In this document: positions 11,745 through 24,649 of the stretch, one piece after another
How the letters are laid out: every line of letters starts with the position of its first letter
How positions within the stretch are numbered: position 1 is the first letter of the stretch
Assembly: GCF_014898055.3 (NCBI RefSeq)
Contig: NW_023605305.1
Location: forward strand, 110,828,734 to 110,892,733
DNA from: Talpa occidentalis
Taxonomy: Eukaryota > Chordata > Mammalia > Eulipotyphla > Talpidae
Direction: 5' to 3'
DNA: 64,000 nucleotides
Position numbers and translations under genes: made by a program
The notes under the pieces: generated by a model
What the model was told of the DNA's origin: nothing
The model's input: only the letters and a program-made list of their open reading frames with translations
Database searches by the model: none

Positions 11745-12250
11745 CCTGGGAGAAAGGAGATGACCTGGTTGGTGGGTCCTTACACACTTGTAAGTGCAGG
11801 ACATGACCCCAAAGCAGACACATGGAGAAAAACAACAATCAAAAGGATTTATTTACATAGGGAGTGAGAAAGAGAGAAGAGAGGAGAGGAGAGGGCAGAG
11901 GAGGAGAGAGCAGAGAAAAGAGAATTTATAGGCTGGCATGTAGCCAAACGCCATCTGTCCTACCCCAGATAGCATCCACTGAGCAAATGCCAAGTACCAA
12001 GCCAAAGCTACACGTGGCAAGCTGGGGCTCCTTTACTCACACCCTTCTCTGGGGTGGGCCAGCTGCGGAAGTGCCAGTCCCACCCTGCTTGCTATCAGCG
12101 CCCTGCTCAGGAGAGCAGGGGGTAAAGCCTGGACCCCTAGACCACCCACCCTTCGCCCCCGACTATGAGCACCACCTGATAGGCAGAAGCTACTCCTCGC
12201 TTACTCCTTTTACACTTTCCCAATTTCAGTTATTGTCACCATTCCGAGGG
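11745..12250 (-). mobile_element. ERV LTR, antisense (edges uncertain)
   Basis: On the minus strand there is a TATA-like CTATAAATTC near 11922-11931 and AATAAA near 11850, with a purine-rich R/U5-like stretch (11864-11920) between. Possible ends are TGTAA at 11789 and TTACA at 12214, but the flanks do not give a clean 4-base duplication. Confidence 0.5.
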
Positions 12251-12829
12251 TGATGAAAGTCAGATGTGTGGATGCTGGGGTGCGGCCACAGAAGATGGTT
12301 TTCTCTGGGGGTGCAGTATATTCAAAGGAAATAGCAATGAGCCACAAGGCACTGTCATTGCACAATGTGGCAAAGTTCGCCATTTGTGAAAAATAGTCTA
12401 AGCCACAAGAGAAAAAAATCTCAAAAATGGTTAAGGGAGACTATTATTAAAATCATTTTCTCTCCACCTTCATGCCAATTCTATGCAGCAATACAACAAA
12501 ATGCATTTGTAAACTAAACCAAATTCTAATCTATTTGATCTATTTTTGCATAAACTCATAGGACAGAATGACCAAGTCAAATTTCTGTTAGCTTTGCTGG
12601 AATTTTCTGTAAGGGTCTTAGATTGAGCTCTCAGCATTGGGCCTGTCCAGACCTGGGGTGTCAGGCTATGGGGTGAGCTCAACAACAGCAGCATTCACAC
12701 CTTGGGTAGATTTCCTCTGCTGCAGGTTCTCAATGCTTTTCTCTCTGCTCCCTTTACCCCCACCCAACAACGGAGATGAGCTTTCCTCCCATCCCAGAAA
12801 GTCTCTGGAACTCTGCAGGGCAAGGTGGC

Positions 12830-13020
12830 AGGCCCTCCCTGATTCTGCTCAATCTCAACTCCCAGACTTTTGACTGTGACCTTCCAATCACTCATTTGTC
12901 TGTCTTTCTCTACACTAGAAATATCAACTCCTTGTTCAGATGTCTCCCCCCAGAGTCCAGCATAGTGCCTGGCACACATTAAGTGCTCAATAAATATCTG
13001 TTGAATAAATTGTTGAATTT
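12830..13020 (+). repeat. L2 LINE 3' end
   Basis: Ends with AGTGCCTGGCACACATTAAG, then TGCTCAATAAATATCTGTTG, the L2 3' end. A further L2-like piece is at 13200-13460. Confidence 0.75.
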
Positions 13021-13459
13021 TTGTGCAATGTTATACTATCTTTGCTTACATCATGTTCCTAAGGCATTGTCTGGCTCAGAGTAGGTACTAAGGATATGTT
13101 TTTGAACGGATAATTACTCTATCGTGTTGCTAGATTGTTTTAAAAATTTCTTTTTAAAAAGTGTGAGATTCATAGTTCTCTACTTTTTCATTGAAGCCTT
13201 CAGTTTTGAATCCTCTATGTCTCAGCACGAGCCTCTATGTTGAGCCCAGCTGCTCAGCCCACTGCCCAGACTTTTTTCCAGGCACTGCTCTTTCCAGACT
13301 CCTGCCCCATGTTAGGAATTATTTAGCACTGGCTAGGTAAGTCACTGCTCCCTACCGCCTCCTCCTGTCTCTTTCCTTAAATCGGGGCAAGCCCACCCTT
13401 CGTCGGGAAGCTTCCCCTGACCTCCTAGGTCCTGGAACTCTTAGTGGCCACTATCTTAG

Positions 13460-15900
13460 TCCCATGTCATTGGCATCATTAACCAATGAACAGACACTAC
13501 ACATTTCTAGACCTTATAGAAAGTGCTCTTTTAAAGAACCACCACTTACTGAATATTTCAAACATTATAGATGGAAATATTTCTATTATTTTATTTCACA
13601 TCTTTCCCATTTTCTTAAAAAGAGTACTGTACACAGAACATCCATCTCACTTACATCCAGGGTCATGTCTGTGGACAAGAGTCTTCTGTGACCAGGCAGT
13701 GTGCCAAGAGCAGTAGCTGGTGAAATGAAGGGCATGAGGCTTGAGACACAACAATCTTCACAGTGACCTCTTTCCCCGGGGCCTCCTGAAGTCACCTCCT
13801 GTTTCTCTTTTAATGTGTGTCTAATCTATAGTGGTTTTGGGAATAGCTGGTGAAGCTATTAGAAATGTTTGTAAGCTAGGTGTGGGAGAGTTAAGTGAGG
13901 GCATGGAAGAGTCTCTTGTTTGTAAGTCTATTCACTCTAAACATGGATTTGGTAAAATCTGTTTTGTTGACTAGACTTTCTCTTTTTTGGATATATTCAG
14001 AATTCTTGAGACCTGCATAAGTGACTTCTGAAAAAGTGTTCTTGTAAGTGCTTTGAACTACCTATTCTCTGGTTGTTAACCACTGATTGGTGCATATTCA
14101 TAACTTTTCAACTGCGTTCTTCACAGGATATTAACTTTTCAAGATAATAGGGTATTTTAGTCATTCAATCATTTGCTAAGTATTTTTGAAAGCAACTTAT
14201 CATGTGGAAAGTCTTCTGGTTAGAAAACAGACATCTAAGGTATGGAATTTGCTTATTTTTAAGGGATAGATACAAATCACTGTTAGAAAGAAAGAGGTGG
14301 GCATTATCAATGCAGAGCCCTATGGGAATTCAAATGTGGGGGCTGTTGTCTGGTGATGAGAACTGGGAAACTGCAATACATGCCACTTGAATTAGATCTT
14401 GGTAGACCGAAAGAATTTTAGTGGGTTGTACTAGGGTTTGGGAAAGCTAAGAGTAAGGACAGGAGAAGGGAGAAATATGTGCATAAATTTGTGAAATGTA
14501 CAGTTATGCTGCATTCTTGAGAAGACCCAATACATAGGACCCCCATTCTCCAAGTGAATCTGGAACAAGTGGATTAGAGAGGCAAATAAGTGGCAGATGG
14601 AGCCGACGTCATTACCTCTATCACTGATCGAGGCTAAGCTGGAGAATTCTACTTTAGGCAGCGCTGAGTAAGCCTGCTAACTGAGCCCCGGAAGAGGGCT
14701 GACCCACTTTGTGACAGATAAAGGGCGCCACGGCCGGCCTCCAGGTAACAAAGGCCACCCACGAGGTCCTGAGCGTTTTCCAACACTTCTTACCTTCTAA
14801 ATTCGAATACTTGGCATTGTTGGATGAAACTGAACAGTAGATGGCATTTACAAGTGAATTTATTATCTTAAAATAGAGCTTATTTTGCACTACCCCTCTT
14901 TCCCACATATGCTAAGCTAGCTAGACATAACAAACTAAAGTGAATTAAAATCACTTTCCAATGAAAATTCATTGAGAATCTGTATTATCACACGGAGGCT
15001 ATTCAGGAGCATTATAACCAGAAATGGAAATCATTGCCTAGTTTAACTGCGAAAGGTCTACATTTTAAAGATGAAAGGATCTACATTTTTATAAAGCTGC
15101 AACTGCACATCGATTCGGGTGGAGAGACACGGGGTTTTAACCTTAGGAGGCTGGCTGCCCTCCCGAGACAGGTGAGAGGCTGCAGGTGGGGTGAGACGTC
15201 TTGGATGCACAGCAGCAACGGAGCTTGCTGGGGACTGGGGGGCAGGGGTGAAGATGGGTTATGGCCTTATTGTGTCCTCTGAAGAGTGATGGGAGAGAGA
15301 ATGTGGGTGAAGTGGGATGGAGAAGAGTTGGTGGGGAGAGTGAGGGATTTGAGGGCTCAGGTTCCCTAACTAAGGCTAGCTCAGAGCAGGGGGAGGTTTC
15401 CCCACCCCAACTGCCCACAGTTCCCCATCATACACCCCTCCACTTGAGGACTCTGCCGCGTAAGCAGCTTTGGGTCCCAACCAGATTCCAGACACTTCAT
15501 AGAAGACAAATTATTTATATAGTCACAGGCTACATTCCATAACCCTTCCCACACTCCTGCAAGGCCTGCCTTACCACCTCCTGCATTTTTCTGACAGGAC
15601 AGACTCAGAAACCACCTAAGTCAGGACTGGAACCCAGGGCCACCCGCTTCCAGAGATGTGCCCTTCCAGCAGTCTCTAAGAGACTGAGTTTGGCCCCTGG
15701 CCAGGAGCTCTGCCTGTCCTGCAGCCATGACCGCTGCTCCCTCCGGCCCTGCGGTTAAGGGGAGCAAGAGGAACCCCAAGGGGGGGGTCATTTCCTGGGC
15801 TGTACGTGAGTTTAAATTGGGGTGTGCGCCTTTGTTGAGGTGTGTAAGTGGCTATTTGTGGAGCAGTTCTTGACACGAGCGTATGAGTGTGCACGAGTGT
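13460..15900. other. Intergenic, nothing recognised
   Basis: 2.4 kb upstream of the CpG island with no repeat I can name and no coding support. Open frames are under 100 codons. It may hold distal promoter elements. Confidence 0.4.
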
Positions 15901-17200
15901 GTGCGCGCGCGTGGGGCAGGAGGCCGGTGATGGGTCAGTCCCCGGGTCCCTCGCGTTTGTGTGCTGGGGTTCTGGACAGGGCAGACGGGCTTGGATGTGT
16001 GTGTGGCTGTGAGAGTGAGCCTGGGGGTGCAGCAGGTCGGGGTGCTGGATGCGCGGCATTCCTGGCCACGTGTTGACTGCGCGTGGAGGAGCGCGTGTGA
16101 GTGGCCAGTCCCGAGGGGTGTGCGCGCGCGGGGGCTGGGGTTCGGGGCGCGGGGCGCCTTGGGGCGGGGTGCAGCCGCCCCGCCTCCGCGGCAGGTGGGC
16201 CGGGCCCGCGGCGGGGCCGGCAGCGCTCGCAGCTCTTGGCTCGCGGCCGCGCCGGGCTCGCGGGGCTGGGCCGGGGCTGCGGGGCGGCGCCGGGACAGGA
16301 AGCGGAAAGCGGCAGCGCGCGGCGGCGGGGCTCTGCCTCTCCCCGAGCCCAGCGCAGGCCGCAGCGCCGGGGCCGCTCGAGCCGAGACCGCGGCCGCGGA
16401 GCCCGCAGGGCCGGCGCGGAGGTGAGTCCCGCGGGAGGCCGGGCGCGCGGGGCGGCGGGCGCACCCCGGCGGGCGCCGCCCCACCCGCGCCCCTCCAGCC
16501 CCGCGCCCCGACCCCGGCCCTGCGCCCGCCCCTGGCCAGGAGCCCCCTCCCGTCCTACGGCCCGCGCCCCGCCCGTGCTCGCCGGGACCCCGCGCCTCCC
16601 CGTGCCCGCGAGGTGCGCCCTGCTCGGCCGCCCCGCGCTCCCCGCCGCGCCCTGCTCCCCGGGTCCCGGCGCTCCCTCCCGGCGCCTCGCGCGCCCCCGG
16701 CGCCCCTGCCTGCGCTGCGGGGTGCGCCCCGGGAGTCCGCCTCCGGCCGGCCGGCGGGGAGCGGCTGTGCGCGCCCGGGGGCGCGCGGCGGCTGAGTCGG
16801 TCGCGGGGACCCGGGACCCGCCGTCCTGCGCTCCCCGGCGCCGGGCGCAGCGCGGTGCCCGCTCCGCCGCGGGGCGCGACCTGCTCTCCGCGGGCGCCGG
16901 GGCCGCCGGCCTCGGCCTGAAGCGCGCGCGGAGCCGGCCCGGGCGCCCACCCCGCGGGCAGCTCCGGCCGGCCCCGGAGGCCTGGGGCGAGCCCGCCGCG
17001 CCCGCCGGAGCGCAACAGGCAGGTAGGAGTTTACTTTCAAAACCGCCGGGAGCAGCAGGACGCGGCCGGCGCGCCTCTGCCCAGGGCGCCGGGTCCAGCA
17101 GGCTCGCCGCGCCCGGGCAGCCTTCGCCATGGGCAGGACCGCCTTTCCTCCTGCGGTCGCTGAGCCCCCGGAGAAGTGTGAAGCTTTAGAAACATTTCAA
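15900..17200 (+). promoter_or_regulatory. VANGL1: CpG-island promoter of VANGL1
   Basis: About 1.2 kb of very GC-rich, CpG-dense sequence, in sharp contrast to the AT-rich DNA on both sides. It has GC-box-like runs (for example GGGGCGGGGTG near 16160) and no clear TATA box, as in broad housekeeping-type promoters. It lies about 8.5 kb upstream of the exon with the start codon, where a VANGL1 noncoding first exon is expected. Long open frames on both strands here come from the base composition (few stop codons) and are not genes. Confidence 0.85.
16300..16421 (+). other. VANGL1: Likely noncoding exon 1 of VANGL1 (3' edge at donor 16421/16422)
   Basis: GGAG|GTGAGTCCC at 16418-16430 is a near-consensus splice donor inside the CpG island. 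It would join the acceptor at 25640/25641 to make the 5' UTR. The transcription start cannot be read from sequence, so the left edge is a guess. A second donor, CAG|GTAGGAG at 17022/17023, could end a longer or alternative first exon. Confidence 0.5.
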
Positions 17201-17549
17201 CGCGTCGGGAGTGGGGCGGAGCCGCGGCCTGGCTCCCGGAGATGAGCTGGTGGGGCTGGTGCGGAGAAATCTGGGGCTCAGTGTTGCCATCTCCTCCCCA
17301 GGTGCTGCGCCCGGGTTCCGAGCTCCCGCGGCTGCTGGGGAAGCGGTGAGAGGGTTTTATGGGGATGATCTGCTCGTATGGCTGGATGTGCATTTTGTGA
17401 AACGCTTTGGATGGGCTGTGGTTGGGAAATGCAAGTATTTGTAGGCACTTATTCCAAAAGCTAGAAGCTGTACAGGATCTGGCATTTGCACGGATCTGTT
17501 TATAAGTTTTATGGGGTTGCTGGAAAATATTATAACTTGTGTCACCCAT

Positions 17550-17930
17550 CAACAATGCTTAACTAGCATTCTCCTTCCAGGGGGAGGCTTGTTTGATTAC
17601 ACAGCTCTTGGGCTGTTTAAATGAGATGGCAGAAACTGTCTGAATCCAGGGAGTCGTAATTAGTCATTTTATGTAACCACTAATTAGAGTTTTTAGAGTG
17701 GAATTAAATCGATGTGATATAGTCGGGGCTTTGATTTGTGGGAGGAAACTGTTTTATTCTAAAGTTGACAGAAGTAACACTCTTCACCCACCCCTGAGCT
17801 TTGAGCATTCCTAAACTTTGCTGTCTGTCGGTATAATTAGTGCTAACATCTAGTGCGAACTTTTTCCTGTTACAGTGTTGGCAGTGTGACTTGATTGAGA
17901 TTTAATTTGTGAGTAAAATAGGAGAATAAT
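17550..17930. promoter_or_regulatory. Candidate intron 1 enhancer (TAATTAG / CTTTGAT cluster)
   Basis: Repeat-free, AT-rich single-copy DNA about 0.5 kb after the CpG island. It has three homeodomain-type cores (TAATTAG near 17658, 17681 and 17836), a TCF/LEF-like CTTTGAT near 17731 and an ATCGAT near 17708. This is motif inspection only; conservation and chromatin data would be needed to call it regulatory. Confidence 0.25.
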
Positions 17931-18404
17931 TTGGGGAAGGCAGATTTGTAAGGTCTGCTTGCTAAGACATTTTTATTGTCTTATGTATTTAAGCAATAGG
18001 ATTAAACCATCGAGTTTCCTTACCAAGAGCAATTGCATGGAGCCCTTGAAGAGCAGACAGGTGTTGAGGGAGGGAGGTATTCTCGCCACCATCCTGCTCA
18101 CATCCACAAACATACCCTGTCTGTGACCCTAGGCCTCGGCAGCTTGGGTTCCATGGGTGCGTCTCATGGGTACATTTAATGGCCAGTATCCACCTTTGGG
18201 CTGTGAGGTTCTTAAGAGCTGCAAGTTTCCCAGATTCATTTCTTCTGGACTTCCCACAATGCTTGAGACACTAAACCTGTGCGTAGGAATTGAAACCGCA
18301 ATATTTTGGTGGGTTTTGTGTGTATTGGGGCAATCTTTGATTGTTCCCACCCTTCTCTGTAAATAAGCACATTTTTTTGGTAATCACTGCATTGCTTTAA
18401 ATTT

Positions 18405-18610
18405 TCTGCAGCTAAGAGCACAATTCAGGAGTTCAAGCCCTGGCTCCAGCGCTTTAGCTGGTGCATGACTTGGTTTCCATAACTGTAGCATGAAGCTAAT
18501 ATTTTTGTCTCCCTTATAGATAAGGCTTGATCTGGGGCTTGTATATTACCTGTAAAGGACTTAAAACAGTGCCTAACACATAGGAAGCACTCGATAACTG
18601 CAAAGTATTA
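18405..18610 (+). repeat. MIR SINE
   Basis: TTCAAGCCCTGGCTCCAGC, GGTTTCCATAACTGTAGCATG, and AAACAGTGCCTAACACATAG before a GCACTCGATAACTG end. Confidence 0.8.
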
Positions 18611-19529
18611 GACACCGTTGTCAACGTACTCTCTCTGTAAAGTGAACTACCTGTGGTTGGGGGCTAACTGGATGGGCATGTGATTAGTACACACCATTTT
18701 GTAGACGGTGGACAGGACAGGATTAAGTGGAGTTGGGGCTGGACCATGTCTCTACTCTGACTTTGGTCTCCCCTGAAGCTGGATGGAAAAGTGCAGTCGT
18801 GTTTTGCTGCTCTGTCTCCATCAGTGTCCTTCTGAATCCCACTTACTGGACAGCAATCGTTACGCCCAGCACTGCCAGCTTTACAGAGGAGGTAGTACTT
18901 GTGAAATCTTTTATTCCTGAAGCTTAAAGACCTAGCAGGGAACAAGGGGGTGACTTGAAAACAAATATACATCATAGAACCCCAGACACGTTAACCATTC
19001 ACAGCTCTTCAGAAATCTATACGCAGCCACCGGAGGTATTTCAGAGGTAATTAGTGACTCAGCCACGGAACAGTTATTCTGGGAAGGTAAGTTCAAATCA
19101 TTGGCAAGATGGGTAAAATGAGATTGACATTTTCTTTCTTTGTGACTTGTGGCCCAGAGTCATTCATTTATAAGAGCTCTGGGTTTGTCACAAATGCCAC
19201 AAACCCTTGGGTCCCTGCATCAGTCCGCTAGATGATGCTTTGTGCTTTATAGACCATATATCAGCAAAATGTTTTGCAGACCCTGCCTTCTGATGAAGGG
19301 CCGCCAAATCATCCACTAAAACATGCGCCATTTCTCTGTTAGTCACTCCCAACCCCAGAGCAATAAAAAGAACAGAATGGAAATTGCAACATTTTCTAGT
19401 CATAGTTAATCCTATTCATCACAGGTAGACTAAACCCAGAAAAATGACATAACTTCAATGAAAACGATATAAGTTGTGTGCCTTGCAAAGTCATTCTTCC
19501 TCATTTTATTGAATAATGAAAATGGCGAA

Positions 19530-19755
19530 GAGTTGGCTAGTGTTTATCATGTGCTAATCACTGTTCTAAATGATTCCGACTTATCTCATGTCATACCCAC
19601 CTCATGCCTATAAGTAAAATACAATTTGATTGTAACACTGGGGGCAACCGGCGCAGAAAGGTTGAGTAACTTGATCTGTGGCCACACAGCTAATAAGTAC
19701 TGGAGCGGGGATTTGAACAGTGAAGGTCAGGCTGGAACCTGTGTTCATTGCCTTC
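19530..19755 (-). repeat. MIR SINE, antisense
   Basis: TGTGCTAATCACTGTTCTAA, AGAAAGGTTGAGTAACTTGA, CCACACAGCTAATAAGTACT and GGATTTGAACAG are the antisense MIR landmarks in order. Confidence 0.85.
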
Positions 19756-20789
19756 CCCCTGTAGAAGAAAAGGTGACTTGAAACAAAGTTATTTCAGTTG
19801 TCATTTTCCAGCGGGGTGCCATATAATTTAATATAGGTACCTTGAGAAAAATGTTAGCTTCAGAACACAATAAAAATAATAATTAATGCAGTACACCCTT
19901 TAGAATTACGGTATGATAAAAATCAAGTGTGCAGGGTAATATATGTGATACATGTAAACCCAGTTGCACCAGAAACTGCTCTCCCTTGGAAATAACATCC
20001 ACTAGCGAGGGTGAGGAATGACTTTAAATTCAGTGTGTGTGTCTCTACCTTGCAAGGCAACTTTCTCCCCTTCAAACCCGAGTTCTCTTAATTGCTTAAT
20101 AGCTCTAGGCAGAGTTGTTGATAATTTTATAATTTCCTTTTTAGCGAGGTTAGCTTCTGTTTACCACTGTCATTACCATAACATATTATTTCCCTTATAT
20201 GATTTTCTCAACACGGTGTTTTTCTTTGAAGTAGTAGTCAGGTACACTTTATGTGAGCGAACATGACTGTAGGGGAAGAGTCTCTTCGAGGTCCCTCATC
20301 TTCACTGTTTTTAATAGAGGGTCGTGAAGGACTTTTTTTTTCCTGATAGGTTTTGCTGAGAGTTCTGGAATGGAAGGTGCTGCTGCTTAGGCAGAAGTGC
20401 CTTGTGCACCCCCTTCAACACTGCCTGCCTGGCCTGCAGGGGTGACATTTCAGAAGCTTCAGCCCAGTTCTGGGGTTCTCCAACCCCCCCCCTCCCCCCG
20501 CAAGCGCTCCCTGTACTCCTGGGGGCCAAATGCCATCAGGGCAGGGGGAGGTGGCTGGTCAAATGCTCTTGGGCAGCGACTGAAAAAGGCCACTGCTGGC
20601 TTTTACTTAGCATGTCTGTACTACAAACCTTCCCCCTGAGCGTGACCTGGGGGAGCAGCGGGGTGGCTCCACTCCTTGATTCTGATGTGGCTGCTGCATC
20701 CAACCTGTGCATCTTACCTTTCCTATAAAGCCAAAGACTTAAAATAGATTATCTCTAAGGTTCCTTCCACAGTGGTCTTCATGTCTGGA

Positions 20790-21560
20790 GGTCTGCCAAA
20801 AACACTTCATTCTTTCATTCATTCATTCATTTGTTGAGTTCCCATTAAGTTCTGGGGCCAGGGAGACAATAGTGAAAGTGGTCCCTGCCCTTGAGGGGCT
20901 TCCCATGGGTCTGCTCAGCAGCCAGACCTAAATCAACATGTAATTGGGCCTGAGATAAAAGTAGGGGGGTGCTGTGAAAAGACCTGAGGATGGAGGAAAG
21001 GCCTCTTGAAAGAGGCCTGTATTTATTTTCAATTTATATAATAGCTGGGGTACAGGCCAGGTGTGGGAGGGTGAGAGGATTCACCAGAGACAGAGTGGGG
21101 AGCAGAACCGGCAGACTGACCAAAGTATACTGCTGAGGGGAGCAGCGGGCGAGCAGTGGGCCACACCATGTGGGTTGCTCCCTGGCTGGCCAGGAATCAA
21201 ACCCACACTGCAGAGGCTGCGGAAAGCTTCACAGTGCTGCGCTCAACCCGCTGCACCCCTGGGGAGGCCTGAAAGAAACAGTTTTTAAATTGAGAGGGAT
21301 GAATAGGAATTGGGTGAAACAGGGCGTGAAAAGAGTGAATGTAGCAGATACACTGGGCCTTGCCAAGGCCAGGGCTGCAGAGAGCCTGCTGTCTGAGGGG
21401 ATTTGAAGCTAGAGGACAAAGGGCCTGGGGTGGTGGGCAGGACCTTGCAGACCAAAGTGCCCTGGGGGCATTTTAAGTAGGCAGTGACGTCCACATTGTA
21501 CCCTGAGAGATCACTGGCTGCCCAGCTAGGGCCAAGCGTGATGTGGGTCACATATGGGGG
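20790..21560 (-). repeat. L2 LINE, antisense, split by a SINE
   Basis: Starts with (ATTC)n and TTTGTTGAGTTCCCATTAAG, then GTCCCTGCCCTTGAGGGGCT. After the SINE it continues with GGACCTTGCAGACCAAAGTG and GATCACTGGCTGCC, matching the reversed L2 3' region. Confidence 0.6.
21021..21270 (-). repeat. tRNA-derived SINE, antisense
   Basis: Same family: GCTGGGGTACAGGCCAGGTG at its 3' part and CACCCCTGGGGAGGCC at the head. TGAAAGA on both sides is a probable short target duplication. Confidence 0.85.
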
Positions 21561-22959
21561 TCAGAATGATGGAGGGACAGTTCCAGATTCCAGGACCCAT
21601 GTTTACACCTTCTGCTCAGTCCTGCTCAGGCCGGGGCTGGCCTATCAGTTTATTACCCCGGGAACCTGATTCCTTTTCATGACTTTATTACCTTTCTGAT
21701 AAGGCATTCCTTCGGCTTATCTGCTAATTTCTTGTGCATACAGGAGAACTGTGTCATAAATAAGTCTCTGTAGTGATAAGCTTCAGGATATGTTTTTCTC
21801 CTTACCAAGGGTGTCAGCTCTTACTCTCTGTCACAATGAGTTCACTCTGAATTTTGAGAGCTTGCCTCCTGTTGCTTCTTAATCCTCACTCAGATCTCAG
21901 ATAAGAATCGATAGTTATGACAGAAGCAGGATGACTTAGAAAGGCCTCAGCTCTGCATCGATGCACTGGATGAGCAGGCTGCAGGCTTAGTAACCCTTTT
22001 AGCCCTGTGTCGAGGAAGCCTGGAGGGAGTGGGGGCCGGATCCCCAAGAGCAAAGGGCATGCTGTGTGCAGAGAGCACTTAGGTGGTGTGGGCTGAAGGG
22101 GAGTGTGCCTCCGAAGTGGCACAGAATTGGAGCTTGAGGATTGAGAAGTTGATTGGGTCACCCTAGCAGACGACAGTGGAAGGGAGATGCCAATTGTGGG
22201 GGTGCTCTTGACCCCAGGTGAAGCAAGAGGCATCTGCATAGGAAATGCGTGGTAGGATTGATTCAGGAAGTAATTGTGGGGTTCTTACCATGTCCAGTGG
22301 CTGAGGGGTGGGTAAACCAGAGCTCCTGTCTCCAAGGCGCTTACAGAGGGAGGAGAACACCTTCACAGGTGGGTGTTGAATGATAAGAGAGGACCAAGGG
22401 CGGTGTGTTGGGGGAGAGGGTGTGTTGGGGGAGGGGCAGCGCCCTCAGATGGGGAGTGAAGGGGCCGCAGGCAGCAGAGGGGCTGGGCAGGGCAGGCGGT
22501 GGCATCACTGGGCCTCCTGGCATTGTTCACGAGGGTTCTTGGAGCTGCTTGCTCAATAAGGAGATGGACAAAGGAAGAGATGGGACAAGGTCTGTCCCTC
22601 CTGCCCCAGTGGGACGGAGGACACAGATGTGGCCTTTGGACTTGTTGCCATCTCTGGTCAACTTGGGGCTGTCTTAGGCTGGCGTCTGGGGTGATACTTG
22701 AGAGGCAGGCTTCCTAGCAGGTCCAGACTGCCCCTTTAGGAGCGTAGCCTGGAGCAGTGAGAGAGGGTTAGCTAAAGCCATTACCCAAAGGGCGCTTTGG
22801 AGCCCATGATTTCCTGCGGGGCGTGCCCGGAGTTGTCCTAATGGATGGCTGGTGGTTTTCATGAGGGCTGTGAGTGACTTCCTCTCGCAGAGGGGGAGGC
22901 GTATGAAACGCTCGGGCAACCACAGGCCGATTCCCATAGGGTGTCTCCTTCACCCTTCA

Positions 22960-23030
22960 CAGCAGCCCTAGGGAGAGGTCACATAAATGGCCTCAGTTCC
23001 CGGGGAGAAACAGCTCAGAGAGGTAAGTCC
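22960..23030 (-). repeat. MIR fragment, antisense
   Basis: CTTCACAGCAGCCCTAGGGAG, then GAAACAGCTCAGAGAGGTAAG. Confidence 0.5.
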
Positions 23031-23559
23031 CCTTACAGCATCTGCCTCGCGGTGTTCCCTCATGGGTCGGGTCAGTCCAGGTCAGCAGCCCTGAGTCCCC
23101 TGGGTGCAAGACACCCAGCAGCATGTAGCCAGAATTGACTAGAAGTTACGATGGGAAAGGGAATCCTCATTCAGAGGTTGGAAGGCAGGAAAAAGGTGTG
23201 GTCATTGCAGAGGTCAGTTTTGAGTCTGCAAGGGGGTGGCCGGGTGACCCGACAGGCTGCCCGCGTTCTCTCTGCAGGGCAGCGGAGAGCTGAGCTGGGC
23301 TTTCAGGAAAGGCGCCGGCTCAGGGCAGGCGGGATCTTGGCTCAGCCCTCACATGGTGCCTGCCAGGATGCAGCAGGTGAAAAAGCAGCAGAGCCCAGAG
23401 CAGAAGGGAAGCAGAGTGCGCGGCGCTGCGAGCTGATGGAGATCCCTAGTGCAGGTGCCGGGGGACCCGAGGGGGTGTGTGCCCAAGTCTGCCAGGGAAG
23501 TAGAGGAGGGTCCAGAGCAAAGCTGGTGGCTTCTGTGTCTGTTTTCACAGGGAAGCTTT

Positions 23560-23965
23560 ATAGTAACTCCGCAAAATAGGCTCCTTTATTTCCATTTTAC
23601 CAATGAGAAAACCCGAGGCTCTGGGGGACCCGCCTTTCTGGGGTTGACTGGTAGTTAGCAAGCTGTGGGCAGAGAGGGGAGCCCAGGGTGACCAATGCAG
23701 GGAGCCCTGCCTGCTCCTCTCTGAGCTTTGCTCTTAGCTGAGACCCCAGGAGGGAAGTCCCGGGGCTTCGGAACCTGGGCCCGGGACACTGATGGACACG
23801 ACTTCTGTTTATCCGGCACATCCAGGGCTGCTGCTGGCAACTTCCACAGTTGCTAAGTTACTTGTTATTCACACTTTACAAATGTGAGTTCAGAGGGGTT
23901 TAATAATTTGACTAGGTGACATAGCTAATACGTAAATCCTGGGAGGGAGGCTAGCCCAGGGTCAC
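23560..23965 (-). repeat. Two antisense MIR fragments
   Basis: 23560-23660 has TTTCCATTTTACCAATGAGAA and 23850-23965 has TCACACTTTACAAATGTGAG, then AATTTGACTAGGTGACATAG. Each is an antisense MIR core; the DNA between is unassigned. Confidence 0.55.
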
Positions 23966-24649
23966 GACCTTGAAAGTGAAAGTGCTCCATGCCATCCTAC
24001 CTGGGCAGAGTGGACACAAGGACGCAGCAGCCGCCGTCTGCCTGGCGTTTGAGGCAGGGCCGTGCTGGTGTGCGATGGCTGCCATGTGTTCTTCCGAAAA
24101 GATGGTTATGAACATGTTGATCCCTCTCCTAGGAGCGCGAGTGGGATTTTTAAAAACAGCTTTCATTATTTTTGACATTTTCACGTATTGCTCTTCTAAT
24201 CATAAGAATTGGGAGACCAGGTGGAAACGAGGCACAAGTCAAGGCCCCGTTTTCCCCGGATTGGCCGGGCCTTGCTGGGGCCCAGAGGACTTGGCTGCCC
24301 TTGGAGGGGGTAGGGATCCGGCATTTGCAGCTCCTTGTGTTGTCTTCACGCTTACTTATCTCAGCAAGTCTGTTTGCAGTCTCAGCTTCCCGTTGGAAGG
24401 AGGACCCTGCTGGGCAGAGGCTGGCTTTGGGGCCAGGGGTGCAGGGAGGCTGGAGCTTGTGGAGCTCAGCTGTCTAGAAGTAAAGGTTTTAGCTTGTAGG
24501 ACACAGGGCTGTGCTTGGAAATGTTTCCAATTTATTTTTATTGCAAAGCAGCATCTAATGAAAATATGTCCACCCTTCTGCAACTAATCAATCACCTGCT
24601 TTCATCTTCTGATGGCTCTTCTTAGTCCTGTCCTTACGTAAGCAACTTA

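Noticed and set aside
11789..12214. Exact edges TGTAA...TTACA for the third LTR
   Set aside because: The flanking bases (CACT and CTTT) differ at two of four positions, so this boundary is not claimed.
15676..17189. Long open frames on both strands (up to 387 codons) in the CpG island
   Set aside because: Very GC-rich DNA lacks stop codons. The translations are Ala/Arg/Gly/Pro-rich without any domain, and overlap in several frames on both strands.
16101..17189. A divergent second gene from the CpG island
   Set aside because: No minus-strand exon or protein recognised upstream, although bidirectional noncoding transcription cannot be excluded from sequence.
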